From DATKMS01 sp041497995 (GTDB taxonomy: Bacteria > Desulfobacterota > Binatia > HRBIN30): DNA of 20,658 bases. Below, piece after piece: positions 1-8,547 of the stretch. The DNA lies in contig JBGQHM010000077.1 of assembly GCA_041497995.1 (NCBI GenBank), forward strand, positions 1 through 20,658. The letters are read 5' to 3'. The translations under genes and the position numbers were made by a program. The notes below the pieces were generated by a model. It was not told the origin of the DNA, made no database searches, and was given only the letters and a program-made list of their open reading frames with translations. The number at the start of each line of letters is the position of its first letter. Position 1 is the first letter of the stretch.

Positions 1-1859
1 CGCTGAACTTCGTCACCAAGGAGGAGTTCAAGGAGAACTTTGCGTTTGCCGAGGGTGGGTCGTTTGATACGCAGCGCTACGTGGTCGGTGCATCACCGAA
101 ATTGTCGTGGGCGAAGACGCTGCTCGCGGGGCAGGTGTACTTGAGCAACGGTCCGTTCGTCAACGCGCAGAATTATTGGCGCTACAACGTCTTCGGGAAG
201 ATGACGCTCGATCTCACGCCCGACTCGAAGCTGTTGGTCGACGGCAGTGTGTACAACGGCGATTGGGACGGTTCGGGGCAGATCCCCTTGCGAGTCGTGC
301 AGCAAGGCTCTCTCGTCACCAATCCGGACGTCACTCCACCTACGTCGCGGCCCTTCGGTCGCTTTGATTCGATTGATCCGACGGAGGGTGGCAAGACCGA
401 TCGCGAGGCGCTGGATGTGCACTATACCTATACGCCGTCCGTGGAAGATGTCTGGTCGTTCCAGGCGTACGCGGCGCGCTACAAGCTGCAGCTCTTCTCC
501 GACTTCACCCTGTTCCGCGATACCGGCGTGCGCTTTGTGAAGAACGCCGACGGCAGCATAACCGATACGTGCCGCGGCGTGGCGGAGAACGCGGACTGCC
601 CGTTCAACGCGAACGCCAACTATGTCCCCGGCGACGGCATCGAGCAGAACGACCAGCGCGAAACCTATGGCGGACGGGCCAACTACATGCACTACTGGCT
701 GTTGGGTGGCCTGGCCGGGCAGAGCCAGGTTGCCGTGGAAACCCGTAACGACGACATCAATGTCGCGCTGCATCGGCAGGTGGAGCGGGCTCGCTTCTAC
801 ACGATCAACGAGATGAGCGTTCAAGAGGATACGGTGAGCGCGTGGATGCAGCATCAAGTCTTCCTCACCGACTGGCTGCGGGTCGAGGCCGGCCTGCGCG
901 GCGACGTATTCTTCTTCGACGGATCGAATCGACTCCCCAATACGGTGAGCACCGATCCGAACTGCAACCCGGCCGCTGATCCAACCTGCGACCGCAACTT
1001 CACGGCAGTATTCATCGCTGGGAACAGCACCAATTCGATTGTCAGCCCGAAAGCAAATGTGGTGCTCACGCCGCTGCCGGAGACCGATATCTACCTGAAC
1101 TACGGCAACGGGTTTCACTCGAATGATGCGCGCAACGTGCTCCTCGCGAAAGCCGATCCGGTAGCCGCCGGCAACATGAGTGCCGCGCTCGCCAAGTCGA
1201 CAGGGTACGAGCTAGGAGCGCGTACACGGCAGTTTGATCGATTGGACCTCGCGACGTCGCTGTGGTTGCTCGATCTGAGCAGCGAGTTGGTATTCTCGGG
1301 TGACGCCGGCGGCTTCCAGCCGGCTGGGGCGACGCGGCGCTGGGGTGTGGACTTCGAGACGCGCTACCAGTTCACCCGCTGGCTCTGCTTTGACTACGAC
1401 TTGAGCTACGCGGATGCGCGCTTCCGAACGGAGGTCCCTGGCGGCGCCGTCCCCTTGGCCCCGACTCTGCTCATGAATGGGGGGCTCACGACGGACTTCT
1501 CCAATGGATTCTCTGCGGGCTTTCGGATGCGCTACCTGGGTGATCGGCCGGCCAACGAGATGCGCACCGTGACGGCGCGCGGATACGCATTGTTCGATCT
1601 CGTGGGACGCTACCGCTGGCGCAATGTCGAGGCGCAATTGTCGTTCTTGAATCTCACCAACACCGACTGGCGCGAGGCGCAGTTCGATGATCAGAGCTGC
1701 GTACGTGGGGAGGTCGGCCCGAATGGGAATGACGCCGCATGTGCGCAGCGATCCCCGCAGAAGCAGGGCGGACCTGTGTCCAATGCCGGCGTCGACGGCA
1801 TCCACTTCACGCCGGGAAGCCCGTTCTGGGCACGCGGTGGCGTCGCGGTGTATTTCTGA
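1..1859 (+). CDS. TonB-dependent outer-membrane receptor, 5' partial
   Basis: C-terminal 618 residues of an outer-membrane TonB-dependent receptor; the frame is open to the left edge of the window, so the signal peptide, TonB box and most of the plug lie outside. The first visible residues (LNFVTKEEF, then EGGSFDTQRY) match the end of a plug and the first barrel strand of this family. The rest alternates aromatic and polar strands with loops, and the protein ends in GGVAVYF, the terminal Phe typical of beta-barrel proteins recognised by the BAM complex. Two Cys-containing loops (for example DPNCNPAADPTCD) probably face outside. It is followed after about 30 bp by tonB, exbB and exbD, so the cluster encodes its own energy supply. 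The ligand (iron chelate, B12, sugar or other) cannot be read from this part. Confidence 0.93.
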   Translation, partial: LNFVTKEEFKENFAFAEGGSFDTQRYVVGASPKLSWAKTLLAGQVYLSNGPFVNAQNYWRYNVFGKMTLDLTPDSKLLVDGSVYNGDWDGSGQIPLRVVQQGSLVTNPDVTPPTSRPFGRFDSIDPTEGGKTDREALDVHYTYTPSVEDVWSFQAYAARYKLQLFSDFTLFRDTGVRFVKNADGSITDTCRGVAENADCPFNANANYVPGDGIEQNDQRETYGGRANYMHYWLLGGLAGQSQVAVETRNDDINVALHRQVERARFYTINEMSVQEDTVSAWMQHQVFLTDWLRVEAGLRGDVFFFDGSNRLPNTVSTDPNCNPAADPTCDRNFTAVFIAGNSTNSIVSPKANVVLTPLPETDIYLNYGNGFHSNDARNVLLAKADPVAAGNMSAALAKSTGYELGARTRQFDRLDLATSLWLLDLSSELVFSGDAGGFQPAGATRRWGVDFETRYQFTRWLCFDYDLSYADARFRTEVPGGAVPLAPTLLMNGGLTTDFSNGFSAGFRMRYLGDRPANEMRTVTARGYALFDLVGRYRWRNVEAQLSFLNLTNTDWREAQFDDQSCVRGEVGPNGNDAACAQRSPQKQGGPVSNAGVDGIHFTPGSPFWARGGVAVYF

Positions 1860-1889
1860 TGCCGCTGTTGTAGGTGAGTGGTCGTTGCC

Positions 1890-2633
1890 ATGGTCAATGC
1901 CGAGCCTCGACGCATCCTCGCACCGCCGCTGCCGTCTCTGACACCGCGGCGCAGCACGGCGTGGGCGGTATCGGTTGCTGCCCACGTTGCGGCGTTGGGG
2001 CTCGGCATCTGGCTCATTGAACGCACCGTGACGTCTCCGCCCCCGGAGCCCGAGCGTATGATCTACGTCGAACCGGCGCCGCCACCGCCGCCGCCGGTGG
2101 GGGCGCCGGTTGGCGCTCCGGTCGTTCCGCAGCAGCCGGTAGTCGAGCGCCCCAAGGAGATCCCGCAGCCACAGCGGTTGATCGCACCGCACAAACCGAA
2201 ACGTGTCGTTCCACCATCGCCGGCTCCTGCGGCGGTTCCACGTGGCGACCCTGAGGGTTCGGTCGGAGGCATCGTTGACGGTGTGGTCGGTGGCGAGGCA
2301 GGCGGCGAAGTGGGTGGCGTCGTAGGCGGGCATGGGGACGCGCCGATTCCTGCCGACAGAGTAGAGCATCCACCCATTGTGGTGTCGCGTATCTTGCCGG
2401 AGTACCCATCGATGGCGCGTGCACGCAGCTTGGAAGGCCGCGTCGTGCTGCGCGCCGTCGTCGATCGCGACGGCCATGTCGAGGAGGCAGTCACAGTCAT
2501 CGAATCGGTGCCGATGTTCGATGGCGCGGCTGTGGACGCCCTCCGCAAGTGGCGCTTCGAGCCCGGGCGCGATCGCGATGGCAAAACGGTGCGGGTTCTG
2601 GTCGACGTTCCGATCCGTTTCCAACTCCGATAG
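1890..2633 (+). CDS. tonB: Energy transducer TonB
   Basis: Periplasm-spanning protein that passes proton-motive force from ExbB/ExbD to the receptor encoded just upstream. I chose the ATG at 1890 (247 aa), with AGGTGAG 11 bp upstream, over an in-frame GTG at 1878 that has no ribosome site. Residues about 24-43 form the single N-terminal membrane anchor (AWAVSVAAHVAALGLGIWLI). Residues about 48-118 are Pro-rich with Lys/Arg, the usual periplasmic spacer. Residues about 123-149 are an unusual Gly/Val-rich run of GG-containing repeats. The TonB C-terminal domain covers about 160-247 (ILPEYPSMAR, then DALRKWRFEPGRDRDGK). It lies 30 bp after the receptor and 17 bp before exbB, consistent with one operon. 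Confidence 0.93.
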   Translation: MVNAEPRRILAPPLPSLTPRRSTAWAVSVAAHVAALGLGIWLIERTVTSPPPEPERMIYVEPAPPPPPPVGAPVGAPVVPQQPVVERPKEIPQPQRLIAPHKPKRVVPPSPAPAAVPRGDPEGSVGGIVDGVVGGEAGGEVGGVVGGHGDAPIPADRVEHPPIVVSRILPEYPSMARARSLEGRVVLRAVVDRDGHVEEAVTVIESVPMFDGAAVDALRKWRFEPGRDRDGKTVRVLVDVPIRFQLR

Positions 2634-2650
2634 ACGAAGGAGCAGAGAGA

Positions 2651-3349
2651 ATGCACTTTTCAATCATCGAACTGTGGATGGTCATGGGGCCTATCGCCAA
2701 AGGCGTCGTGTTCATTCTGGTCCTCATGTCGCTGCTGTCGCTGGCGACGGCGGCGGAGAAGTGGTTCGTGCTGCGGCGTGCCGCAGACGAGTCAGCGCGC
2801 TTCTTGGCTGTGTGGCGCGAGCAACTCGCTCTGTTGGGCGTGGCGGGCGCCGTGGCTGACGCGACGCAGTATCCACACAGTCCGGTCGCGCACGTCATTG
2901 CGGCGGGCACCGAAGTCCTCGGGGCGAGTCTGCCCCCAGACATGCGGCGCGAGGCCTACGATCGCACCGTCCGCCGGGCCGTGCTGGCGGCGGGCTCCGG
3001 CATGCGTCGCGGCCTGAGCATCATCGCGACGGTGGGGTCCACCGCGCCGTTCGTCGGTCTCGTCGGTACCGTCGTCGGCATCGTCAACGCGTTCCAGCAA
3101 CTCGCGTCGTCGGGGCAGGGCGGCGTCGGTCAAGTATCGGCGGGAATTGCCGAGGCGTTGGTGACGACGGCGATTGGTATCGGCGTGGCCATCCCCGCCG
3201 TGTGGCTGTTCAACCATCTGACGCAATGGATGGCGCGCCTGCTGGTCGAGATGGAATGCGCGGCGGAGGAACTGGCGGTCGCAGCGCTCGGCGAGAGCGC
3301 CCGCCCGTTGACACAGGCGAGCGCGCGCGTGCGCGCCGCACGGGAGTGA
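2651..3349 (+). CDS. exbB: ExbB/TolQ-family proton channel subunit
   Basis: Inner-membrane subunit of the TonB motor, 232 aa. The ATG at 2651 has AAGGAG eight bases upstream. Three membrane segments are visible: about residues 14-36 (AKGVVFILVLMSLLSLATAA), about 118-142 (IIATVGSTAPFVGLVGTVVG, continuing to VNAF), and about 160-185 (IAEALVTTAIGIGVAIPAVW). The second contains the TAPFVGLVGTVVGI motif of the MotA/TolQ/ExbB family, and the third the conserved EALVTTAIG helix. The cytoplasmic loop between segments one and two is of normal ExbB length. The placement after tonB and four bases before exbD supports ExbB rather than TolQ. Confidence 0.95.
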   Translation: MHFSIIELWMVMGPIAKGVVFILVLMSLLSLATAAEKWFVLRRAADESARFLAVWREQLALLGVAGAVADATQYPHSPVAHVIAAGTEVLGASLPPDMRREAYDRTVRRAVLAAGSGMRRGLSIIATVGSTAPFVGLVGTVVGIVNAFQQLASSGQGGVGQVSAGIAEALVTTAIGIGVAIPAVWLFNHLTQWMARLLVEMECAAEELAVAALGESARPLTQASARVRAARE

Positions 3350-3353
3350 CGTC

Positions 3354-3770
3354 ATGGCGATCAGTCTCAGCGAAGGCGAGGAGCTCAAATCGGACATCAA
3401 CGTCACGCCGCTCGTCGACGTGATGCTCGTGCTCCTGGTGATCTTCATGGTGGTGACTCCGCTGCTGAAGCAACAGGTGCCGGTCGAGCTGCCGCTCGCC
3501 GAGCACAGTCGCGAGCCGCAGGACACTTCCCAAGTGACTTTGGTGGCGGCGGCCGATGGGACGCTGCTACTGAACGAGCAACCAGTCGCTGCCGAAGCCT
3601 TGGACGCCGCGTTGCACGACGCCTACGCCGCGCGGGCAGACAAAACCATCTTCCTCGAGGCCGATCGGACGCTGCCATACAGTCGCGTCGTCGATCTCAT
3701 GGATGCCTGCCGCGCAGCAGGCATCGAGCGCATCGGGGTGGTGACCAAGAAGGCACCGTCCACGAGCTAG
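3354..3770 (+). CDS. exbD: ExbD/TolR-family proton channel subunit
   Basis: Single-pass inner-membrane partner of ExbB, 138 aa, normal for the family. The N-terminal stretch INVTPLVDVMLVLLVIFMVV holds the membrane helix, with Asp22 as the proton-carrying residue that is essential in ExbD. The periplasmic domain follows (VPVELPLAE, then FLEADRTLPYSRVVDLMDAC), ending in GIERIGVVTKK as in other ExbD/TolR proteins. It starts four bases after the exbB stop, so translation is probably coupled. It is the last gene of the uptake operon and converges with the acyl-CoA reductase gene, whose stop lies 28 bp away. Confidence 0.95.
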   Translation: MAISLSEGEELKSDINVTPLVDVMLVLLVIFMVVTPLLKQQVPVELPLAEHSREPQDTSQVTLVAAADGTLLLNEQPVAAEALDAALHDAYAARADKTIFLEADRTLPYSRVVDLMDACRAAGIERIGVVTKKAPSTS

Positions 3771-3799
3771 GCACGGCGCGCGCCTCCCTTCGGCGTGCC
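3770..3799. terminator. Possible hairpin between convergent genes
   Basis: GGCACG at 3770-3775 pairs with CGTGCC at 3794-3799 across the 28-bp gap between the exbD stop and the acyl-CoA reductase stop. The position fits a terminator shared by both strands. There is no T-tract and the stem is only six pairs, so this is weak. Confidence 0.3.
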
Positions 3800-5814
3800 T
3801 ACCAATGCACGCCGGGGAGCAGCCGGGCGAACACCTTGCCAAGATTGCTCGGCTGCTCGTCCTGATCGGAGACCTCGCCGCGCGCCGCGGCGGAGTCTGG
3901 GAACAAGCGATACGCCAGGTAGAGCCCGACATCGAAGAAGCGCGGCGCGACGCTGGAGCTGATTTGGCCCATCAAGCCGAGCATCGTACTGACGCGTTTG
4001 GGGTGCTCGACGATGGCGGAGCAGATGAGGTCGGCAGCTTGGGCGGCCGTGATCGTCGAGAAGGAGTCGTACAAACGCGTCGGCGCGATCATGTCGGTCT
4101 TGACGAGTGGCATGTACACGGTCGTCATGTCGATGCCGTCGCCCAACAGCTCCGGCGCTGCGCATTTGGAGAAGGCGTCGAGGGCGGCTTTGGATGCAAC
4201 GTACGCCGAGAAACGCGGCACCCCGACTTGAGCGCCAATCGATGAAATGTTGATGATGTGACCCTTCCTGCGTTTCCGCATGGAGGGCAAGAAGCCCATG
4301 ATGAGCCGCAGAGCGCCGAAGTAGTTGATCTCCATCGTTCGTTCGAAGTCATGGAGACGATCTTGCGAGAGGCGTAACGAACGCCGGATGGACCGTCCGG
4401 CGTTGTTGATCAACACGTCGACGGCCCCGAACTGCTGTACCACATCGCCGCAGAGCCGCTCGACGCTCTTGGCGTCGGTGAGATCCGCGGCGTACACCGA
4501 TGCGCTGCCACCCGTGCGCTCGATCAGGCGGCGGACTTCTTCGAGACGCTCGGTGCCGCGAGCGACGAGGATCACATGAGCCCCGGCCGCCCCCAGCTTG
4601 AGTGCCGTTGCCCGCCCGATGCCGGATGACGCACCGGTGATCAGTACGTGTTCGCCGCGCACCACCGTCTCGAGACTACGCTTGTGCGACGTGTTGATGT
4701 TGAGGTTGTGCTCCCAATACTGCCAGAGGGATCGCGCATACGACTCGAGCGGGGGCACGTGAATCCCGGAGCCCCGGAGCGCGGCGAGAGTCTGCTTGCA
4801 ATCGAAGGTGGTCGGATTGTTGACGTACTCGAACCCGCGTAGCGGAATGCCGACCGCCTGCTCGATCAACTTGCCCGCGGCGCCGTTGGCGTTGCGTGCA
4901 AGGAGATGTGCGAGCGGTGCGAACACTCCTTCGACGCCGGCAATCCGCAGCGAGAAATGGGGCGCCCCCGCCGCTTCCGCGAAGATGTCGAGTGCCTCGC
5001 CGACGGTGTGGGCGGCGGGGTCGACGAGATGAAACGTCTTGCCGGCCTGCCCCTCGAGGTGCGCGATGTGGTCGATGGCAGCGGCGACGAAATCGACCGG
5101 GACGAGGTTCAGGTATCCTCCCCGAATACCCGGAAGGGGCATAACGGCGGGAAGGGCTGCGGCGATCTGTTCGAGGAAGGGAAAGAGGTAGTAGGGACCG
5201 TCGACCTTGTCCATCTCGCCCGTCTCGGAATGTCCAACGACCAGCGCGGGACGATAGATGCGCCACGGGATGGGACAGCTGGTGCGAACGATCCGCTCAG
5301 AGTCGTGCTTGGTGCGGAAGTAGGGGTCGTCCAGAGCGGTCGCTTCGTCGAACATGTTTTCACGAAAGGTACCCGCATAACGACCCGCAGCGGCTATGGA
5401 GCTTACATGGTGGAACGTGCCCGAACCAATGCGATTGGCCACGTCGACCGCGTGCTCGGTCCCAACGACGTTCACCGCCTGGAGCGCCACGTCGCTTGCC
5501 GTCATATCGTAGAGACCAGCGACGTGAAAAAAGTGCCCGACCTGCCCGCGCAGATCGGCCAGTTGCTGCGCCGTCAGCCCGAACCGCGGTGTTGTGAGGT
5601 CGCCAACCACAGGAACGATCTGGCCGGCGCTACCCTTCCATTGGGCGAGTCGCTCTTTGAAGCGGGGCAGCGATTGCTGGCGCACCAGCGCGAAGATCTT
5701 GTGCTGCGGACGCTTGAGGAGCCGTTCGATCAGGTGGCGCCCGATGAAGCCCGTTCCACCGGTGATGAAGTACCCGCTCGCTTGCTCGGTTGCTTTTCGT
5801 CGGTTCTTCGGCAT
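3799..5814 (-). CDS. Two-domain fatty acyl-CoA reductase (alcohol-forming)
   Basis: Predicted to reduce long-chain acyl-CoA, through the aldehyde, to fatty alcohol using NAD(P)H. The 671-aa protein resembles the Marinobacter two-domain reductase (about 660 aa) along its whole length. The N-terminal extended-SDR domain has TGGTGFIG at 18-25, HHVSSIAAAG at 135-144, Tyr165-x3-Lys169, and the distinctive HSETGEMDKVDGPYY at 195-209. The C-terminal classical SDR domain has TGASSGIG at 393-400, NNAGRSIRRSL at 470-480, NISSIG at 522-527, Tyr538-x3-Lys542, MPLVKTDMIAPT at 568-579, and ends in LLPGVHW like its relatives. The ATG at 5814 has GGAGG five bases upstream; the open frame extends further but resembles nothing there. 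It diverges from a wax ester synthase gene, which supports a role in wax ester formation. A simple double SDR of unknown substrate is less likely. Confidence 0.88.
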   Translation of the reverse strand: MPKNRRKATEQASGYFITGGTGFIGRHLIERLLKRPQHKIFALVRQQSLPRFKERLAQWKGSAGQIVPVVGDLTTPRFGLTAQQLADLRGQVGHFFHVAGLYDMTASDVALQAVNVVGTEHAVDVANRIGSGTFHHVSSIAAAGRYAGTFRENMFDEATALDDPYFRTKHDSERIVRTSCPIPWRIYRPALVVGHSETGEMDKVDGPYYLFPFLEQIAAALPAVMPLPGIRGGYLNLVPVDFVAAAIDHIAHLEGQAGKTFHLVDPAAHTVGEALDIFAEAAGAPHFSLRIAGVEGVFAPLAHLLARNANGAAGKLIEQAVGIPLRGFEYVNNPTTFDCKQTLAALRGSGIHVPPLESYARSLWQYWEHNLNINTSHKRSLETVVRGEHVLITGASSGIGRATALKLGAAGAHVILVARGTERLEEVRRLIERTGGSASVYAADLTDAKSVERLCGDVVQQFGAVDVLINNAGRSIRRSLRLSQDRLHDFERTMEINYFGALRLIMGFLPSMRKRRKGHIINISSIGAQVGVPRFSAYVASKAALDAFSKCAAPELLGDGIDMTTVYMPLVKTDMIAPTRLYDSFSTITAAQAADLICSAIVEHPKRVSTMLGLMGQISSSVAPRFFDVGLYLAYRLFPDSAAARGEVSDQDEQPSNLGKVFARLLPGVHW

Positions 5815-6060
5815 GGCCGCCTCCGCAAAACCTCCCGAATTCTGCTGGAGCTCGTGACGCCACGCACGGCTCCAGCGTGAACCAGCGCCTTGAGCTCCGT
5901 CGCAGTCTCTACGTTGCGCTGTGCATACCGATATCACAGCGTCAGAAACATGCGATCCCCGCATCCAGTGGCTGGCGGTGGGCCGCGCTGCACGATGTAG
6001 TATCCCGCTGCCTGTGTGCGCTAGAGTAGCGACGTATCTACCGCACGCGAGGGACGAACC
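5815..6060. promoter_or_regulatory. Divergent control region of the wax ester genes
   Basis: This 246-bp gap separates the start codons of the acyl-CoA reductase (minus) and the wax ester synthase (plus), so promoters for both should lie here; I saw no convincing -35/-10 pair. On the reductase side, CTGGAGC at 5845-5851 pairs with GCTCCAG at 5869-5875, with CGTG/CACG (5853-5856 and 5861-5864) nested inside. That is an imperfect hairpin 31-61 bases before the reductase start. ATGCG and CGCAT at 5950-5964 form a short spaced palindrome. Either could be an operator or leader structure; both are inference. Confidence 0.45.
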
Positions 6061-7602
6061 ATGACGAAGCGCGATAGCCGGAAGAAGCGCCCGCAGCGCG
6101 GGGTTGTCTACGAGGAGTGGATGAACGACAGCGACGCGCTCATGTGGCACATCGAGCGCGATCCGCTGCTGCGGTCGACCGTGCTCAGCGTGTGGTTGCT
6201 CGATCGCCCTCCGGATCAGGAGCGCCTGGCTGCTACGCTTGAGCGCACCATACGCCATGTGCCGCGACTGCGTCAGCGGGTCGTCGAGGATCCGCTGGGC
6301 GTTGCGCCGCCACGCTGGGAGCCCGATCCGTTCTTCGACCTTTCCTACCACGTTCGGCGCGTCCGCGTGCCCGGGGCAGGGACCACACGCGAGCTGCTCG
6401 ACCTGGCGGCTCCCGTGGCGATGCAGAGCTTCGACAAGGAACGGCCACTCTGGGAGTTCTACTGTGTCGAGGGACTCGAAGGAGGGCGCTTCGGTGTGAT
6501 CCTCAAGCTGCACCACGCGGTGACGGACGGCGTGGGCATGGTGAAGATGACCGAGGGCCTCGTCGAGCGCTCGCGCGAGGATCGCCTCGTGGAGGAGCCT
6601 GCGTCGCGGTCGGGCCGCGCAGCCGCGGCAAAACCGGGAGGGCTCGCCGCTGCGTGGCCGGGCGAGCCGCAGGGCGAGATCGCCCAGCTCGGCGAGGCGA
6701 TGCGCCATCGCCTCGCTACCGCGCTCGGGCGTACGCGCCGGGCCGCTGCCGCCTTCGGGCGTGGCGTGACACAGTTCGCTGGTCACCCGATCGCCAGCGC
6801 CAGCGAGGTGGTGGAGACGCTCGAGTCCGTGGCGCAGTTGGTGCGGCCCGTTTCCGAGCCGATGAGCCCGCTCTGGCGCGAGCGTTCGCTTGGCGTGCGG
6901 CTCGACGTGCTGGAGGTGCCGTTCGATGCGATGAAGCGCGCCGCGCATGGCGTCGATGGCACCCTGAACGATGTCTTCGTCGCCGCCGTAGCGGGGGGCT
7001 TGTCACGGTATCACCGAGCGCGGCGGGCGCCGGTCGAGGCCCTGCGCATGAGCATGCCGATCAACATCCGGCACGACGAGAAGGGCACAGTGGCGGGTAA
7101 CCAATTCGTGCCCGCCCGCTTCCCGGTCCGCATGGACATCGACGATCCGCGTGAGCGGCTACGGTCCATCGGGACGCTCGTTCGCGAGCAGCGGGGCGAA
7201 CCTGGTCTCGGCTGGGTCGAGGAGATCACCGCTGCCATCAATCTGCTCGGCGGGGCCGGTGCCACGCGTGTTGCTGGTGCGATGATGAAGGCGGTCGACT
7301 TCGTGACCAGCAACGTCCCCGGGCCGCCCTTCCCCGTCTTCATGAGCGGCGCGCGGATCGAGCGCATGTTCCCGTTCGGTCCACCCGCGGGAGCGACCGT
7401 CAATATCACTTTGTTCAGCTACGACGGCGTGTCGCAGATTGGTGTGCGCAGCGACCCCGCGGCGATACCGGATCCCGACCAGCTCGTGGCCGATTTGCAC
7501 GCGGGCTTCGATGAGGTACTCGCTCTCGGTTCAGAGCCGGCAGGGAGACCCGGACGATCCGCGGGGCGGGCCCCGCTACCGTCTGCTCGCCGCCACTCCT
7601 GA
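6061..7602 (+). CDS. Wax ester synthase/diacylglycerol acyltransferase (WS/DGAT)
   Basis: Membrane-associated acyltransferase that joins acyl-CoA to a fatty alcohol (wax ester) or diacylglycerol (triacylglycerol). The 513-aa protein has the catalytic HHxxxDG motif as HHAVTDG at 151-157, preceded by FDKERPLWEFYCVEGL, the usual context. The C-terminal half has NDVFVAAVAGGLSRY, the SMPINIR strand, NVPGPPFPVF and MFPFGPPAGATVNITLFSYDG, all family marks. The N-terminal SDALMWHIE segment also fits. The Arg/Ala/Ser tail of about 25 residues after the last helix looks unstructured. The ATG at 6061 has GAGGGA six bases upstream. The divergent neighbour makes fatty alcohol, so wax ester rather than triacylglycerol is the likely main product, but many enzymes of this family make both. 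Confidence 0.93.
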   Translation: MTKRDSRKKRPQRGVVYEEWMNDSDALMWHIERDPLLRSTVLSVWLLDRPPDQERLAATLERTIRHVPRLRQRVVEDPLGVAPPRWEPDPFFDLSYHVRRVRVPGAGTTRELLDLAAPVAMQSFDKERPLWEFYCVEGLEGGRFGVILKLHHAVTDGVGMVKMTEGLVERSREDRLVEEPASRSGRAAAAKPGGLAAAWPGEPQGEIAQLGEAMRHRLATALGRTRRAAAAFGRGVTQFAGHPIASASEVVETLESVAQLVRPVSEPMSPLWRERSLGVRLDVLEVPFDAMKRAAHGVDGTLNDVFVAAVAGGLSRYHRARRAPVEALRMSMPINIRHDEKGTVAGNQFVPARFPVRMDIDDPRERLRSIGTLVREQRGEPGLGWVEEITAAINLLGGAGATRVAGAMMKAVDFVTSNVPGPPFPVFMSGARIERMFPFGPPAGATVNITLFSYDGVSQIGVRSDPAAIPDPDQLVADLHAGFDEVLALGSEPAGRPGRSAGRAPLPSARRHS

Positions 7603-7631
7603 GCGAGCGGGGATCTACGATGCAGACTGTC

Positions 7632-7649
7632 GCGTTGCGCACTCAACGC
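7632..7649. terminator. Possible hairpin between convergent genes
   Basis: GCGTTG (7632-7637) pairs with CAACGC (7644-7649) in the 40-bp gap between the convergent WS/DGAT and glutathione S-transferase genes, overlapping the latter's stop codon. No T-tract follows on either strand. Confidence 0.25.
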
Positions 7650-8314
7650 AGCAGCTCGTACGGACCACCCTTGTCCAGCGCACGCTTGTAGGCGCTGCGC
7701 GCGTGGACGCGGTCCAGAAACGCCGTGAGCTTGGGTCGGGTGGCGTCGAGGCCGGCGCGTGCGGCGGCCGCTTCGAGCGGGAAGCTCATCTGGATGTCGG
7801 CGGCGGTGAAGTCGGTGCCGGCAAACCAGGTGCTCTTTCCGAGCTCACCTTCCATGAAGTCGAGGTGCAATTTGATCTGCGGCTCGATGAACGAGCTCTT
7901 GGCGCGCCCGGAAATCGCCCGGGCGAACGGCCGAACGAAGAACGGCATGGGCGCGGTCTCGATGCGGTCGAAGACGAGTTTGAACAGGAGGGGTGGCATG
8001 GCCGAGCCCTCGGCGTAGTGCATCCAATATGTGTAGCGGATGCGGTCAGGGGTCCCGGCGGCTGGCACGAGGCGGCCGTCTCCGTAACGCCCGGCCACGT
8101 ACTCGACGATGGCTCCCGACTCGGCCAGCGTGAGATCGCCGTCGGTGATCACCGGCGATTTGCCGAGCGGATGCACTGCGCGCAGCGCGGGCGGCGCCAG
8201 CATGGTTTCCGGGTCGCGCTCGTAGCGCTTGACCTCGTATGGGACGCCGAGTTCCTCGAGGAGCCACAGCACGCGCTGGGAGCGCGAATTGTTGAGATGG
8301 TGGACGATGATCAT
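7643..8314 (-). CDS. Glutathione S-transferase family protein
   Basis: Cytosolic 223-aa protein of normal length for the family, expected to conjugate or otherwise use glutathione. The N-terminal thioredoxin-like domain opens with VHHLNNSRSQRVLWLLEELG, where the Ser of NNSRSQR is the likely catalytic hydroxyl. The cis-Pro segment is GKSPVITDGD, and the glutathione-binding Glu-Ser pair is in LAESGAIVEY. The C-terminal helical domain includes TDFTAADIQMSFPLEA, the N-capping box region (FTAADIQ) conserved in these proteins. The ATG at 8314 has GGAGA upstream. It appears to be a single gene; its substrate is unknown and the neighbours do not point to one. Confidence 0.92.
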   Translation of the reverse strand: MIIVHHLNNSRSQRVLWLLEELGVPYEVKRYERDPETMLAPPALRAVHPLGKSPVITDGDLTLAESGAIVEYVAGRYGDGRLVPAAGTPDRIRYTYWMHYAEGSAMPPLLFKLVFDRIETAPMPFFVRPFARAISGRAKSSFIEPQIKLHLDFMEGELGKSTWFAGTDFTAADIQMSFPLEAAAARAGLDATRPKLTAFLDRVHARSAYKRALDKGGPYELLR

Positions 8315-8426
8315 GGCGTTCTCCGATGCTGATTTCGTTCGGCTGGGTCTCGCTATAGTTCGATGGGCGAAGGAATTCTAGAAGCCGGACGCGCTATGGC
8401 GCGATACGCATTACCGATACATGCGT

Positions 8427-8547
8427 GGCCGGCTTGAAAGGCCGGCCTACCGTCAGACGCCGCTAGCGCGGCGCAGATGCCTGTGATGCAGGTGGCCCGG
8501 GGATTCATCCCCCGGCTTGCGCGGCAGGGCGGCCTGAGCAATTCTTC
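8427..8547. repeat. Cluster of short palindromes (REP-like)
   Basis: Several hairpins sit end to end in about 120 bp. GGCCGGC/GCCGGCC (8427-8433, 8441-8447) has a TTGAAAG loop. GCCGC/GCGGC (8459-8463, 8468-8472) has a TAGC loop. CCGGGGAT pairs with ATCCCCCGG (8497-8504, 8507-8515) with one bulged C. CCTGA pairs with TCAGG around 8533-8550. The region lies just upstream of the dioxygenase gene. The frame that runs through it (from 8477) gives residues (VARGFIPRLARQ) that look like translated repeat rather than protein. It is probably a dispersed palindromic element; copies elsewhere in the genome cannot be seen here. Confidence 0.5.

Noticed and set aside
1212..2663. 483-residue minus-strand frame over the receptor end and tonB
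   Set aside because: Arg-rich antisense shadow of two well supported genes.
5815..6948. Long minus-strand frame extending the acyl-CoA reductase upstream by about 378 residues
   Set aside because: It runs antisense to the wax ester synthase gene and gives low-complexity Arg/His/Ala sequence; the reductase has a proper ATG with GGAGG at 5814.
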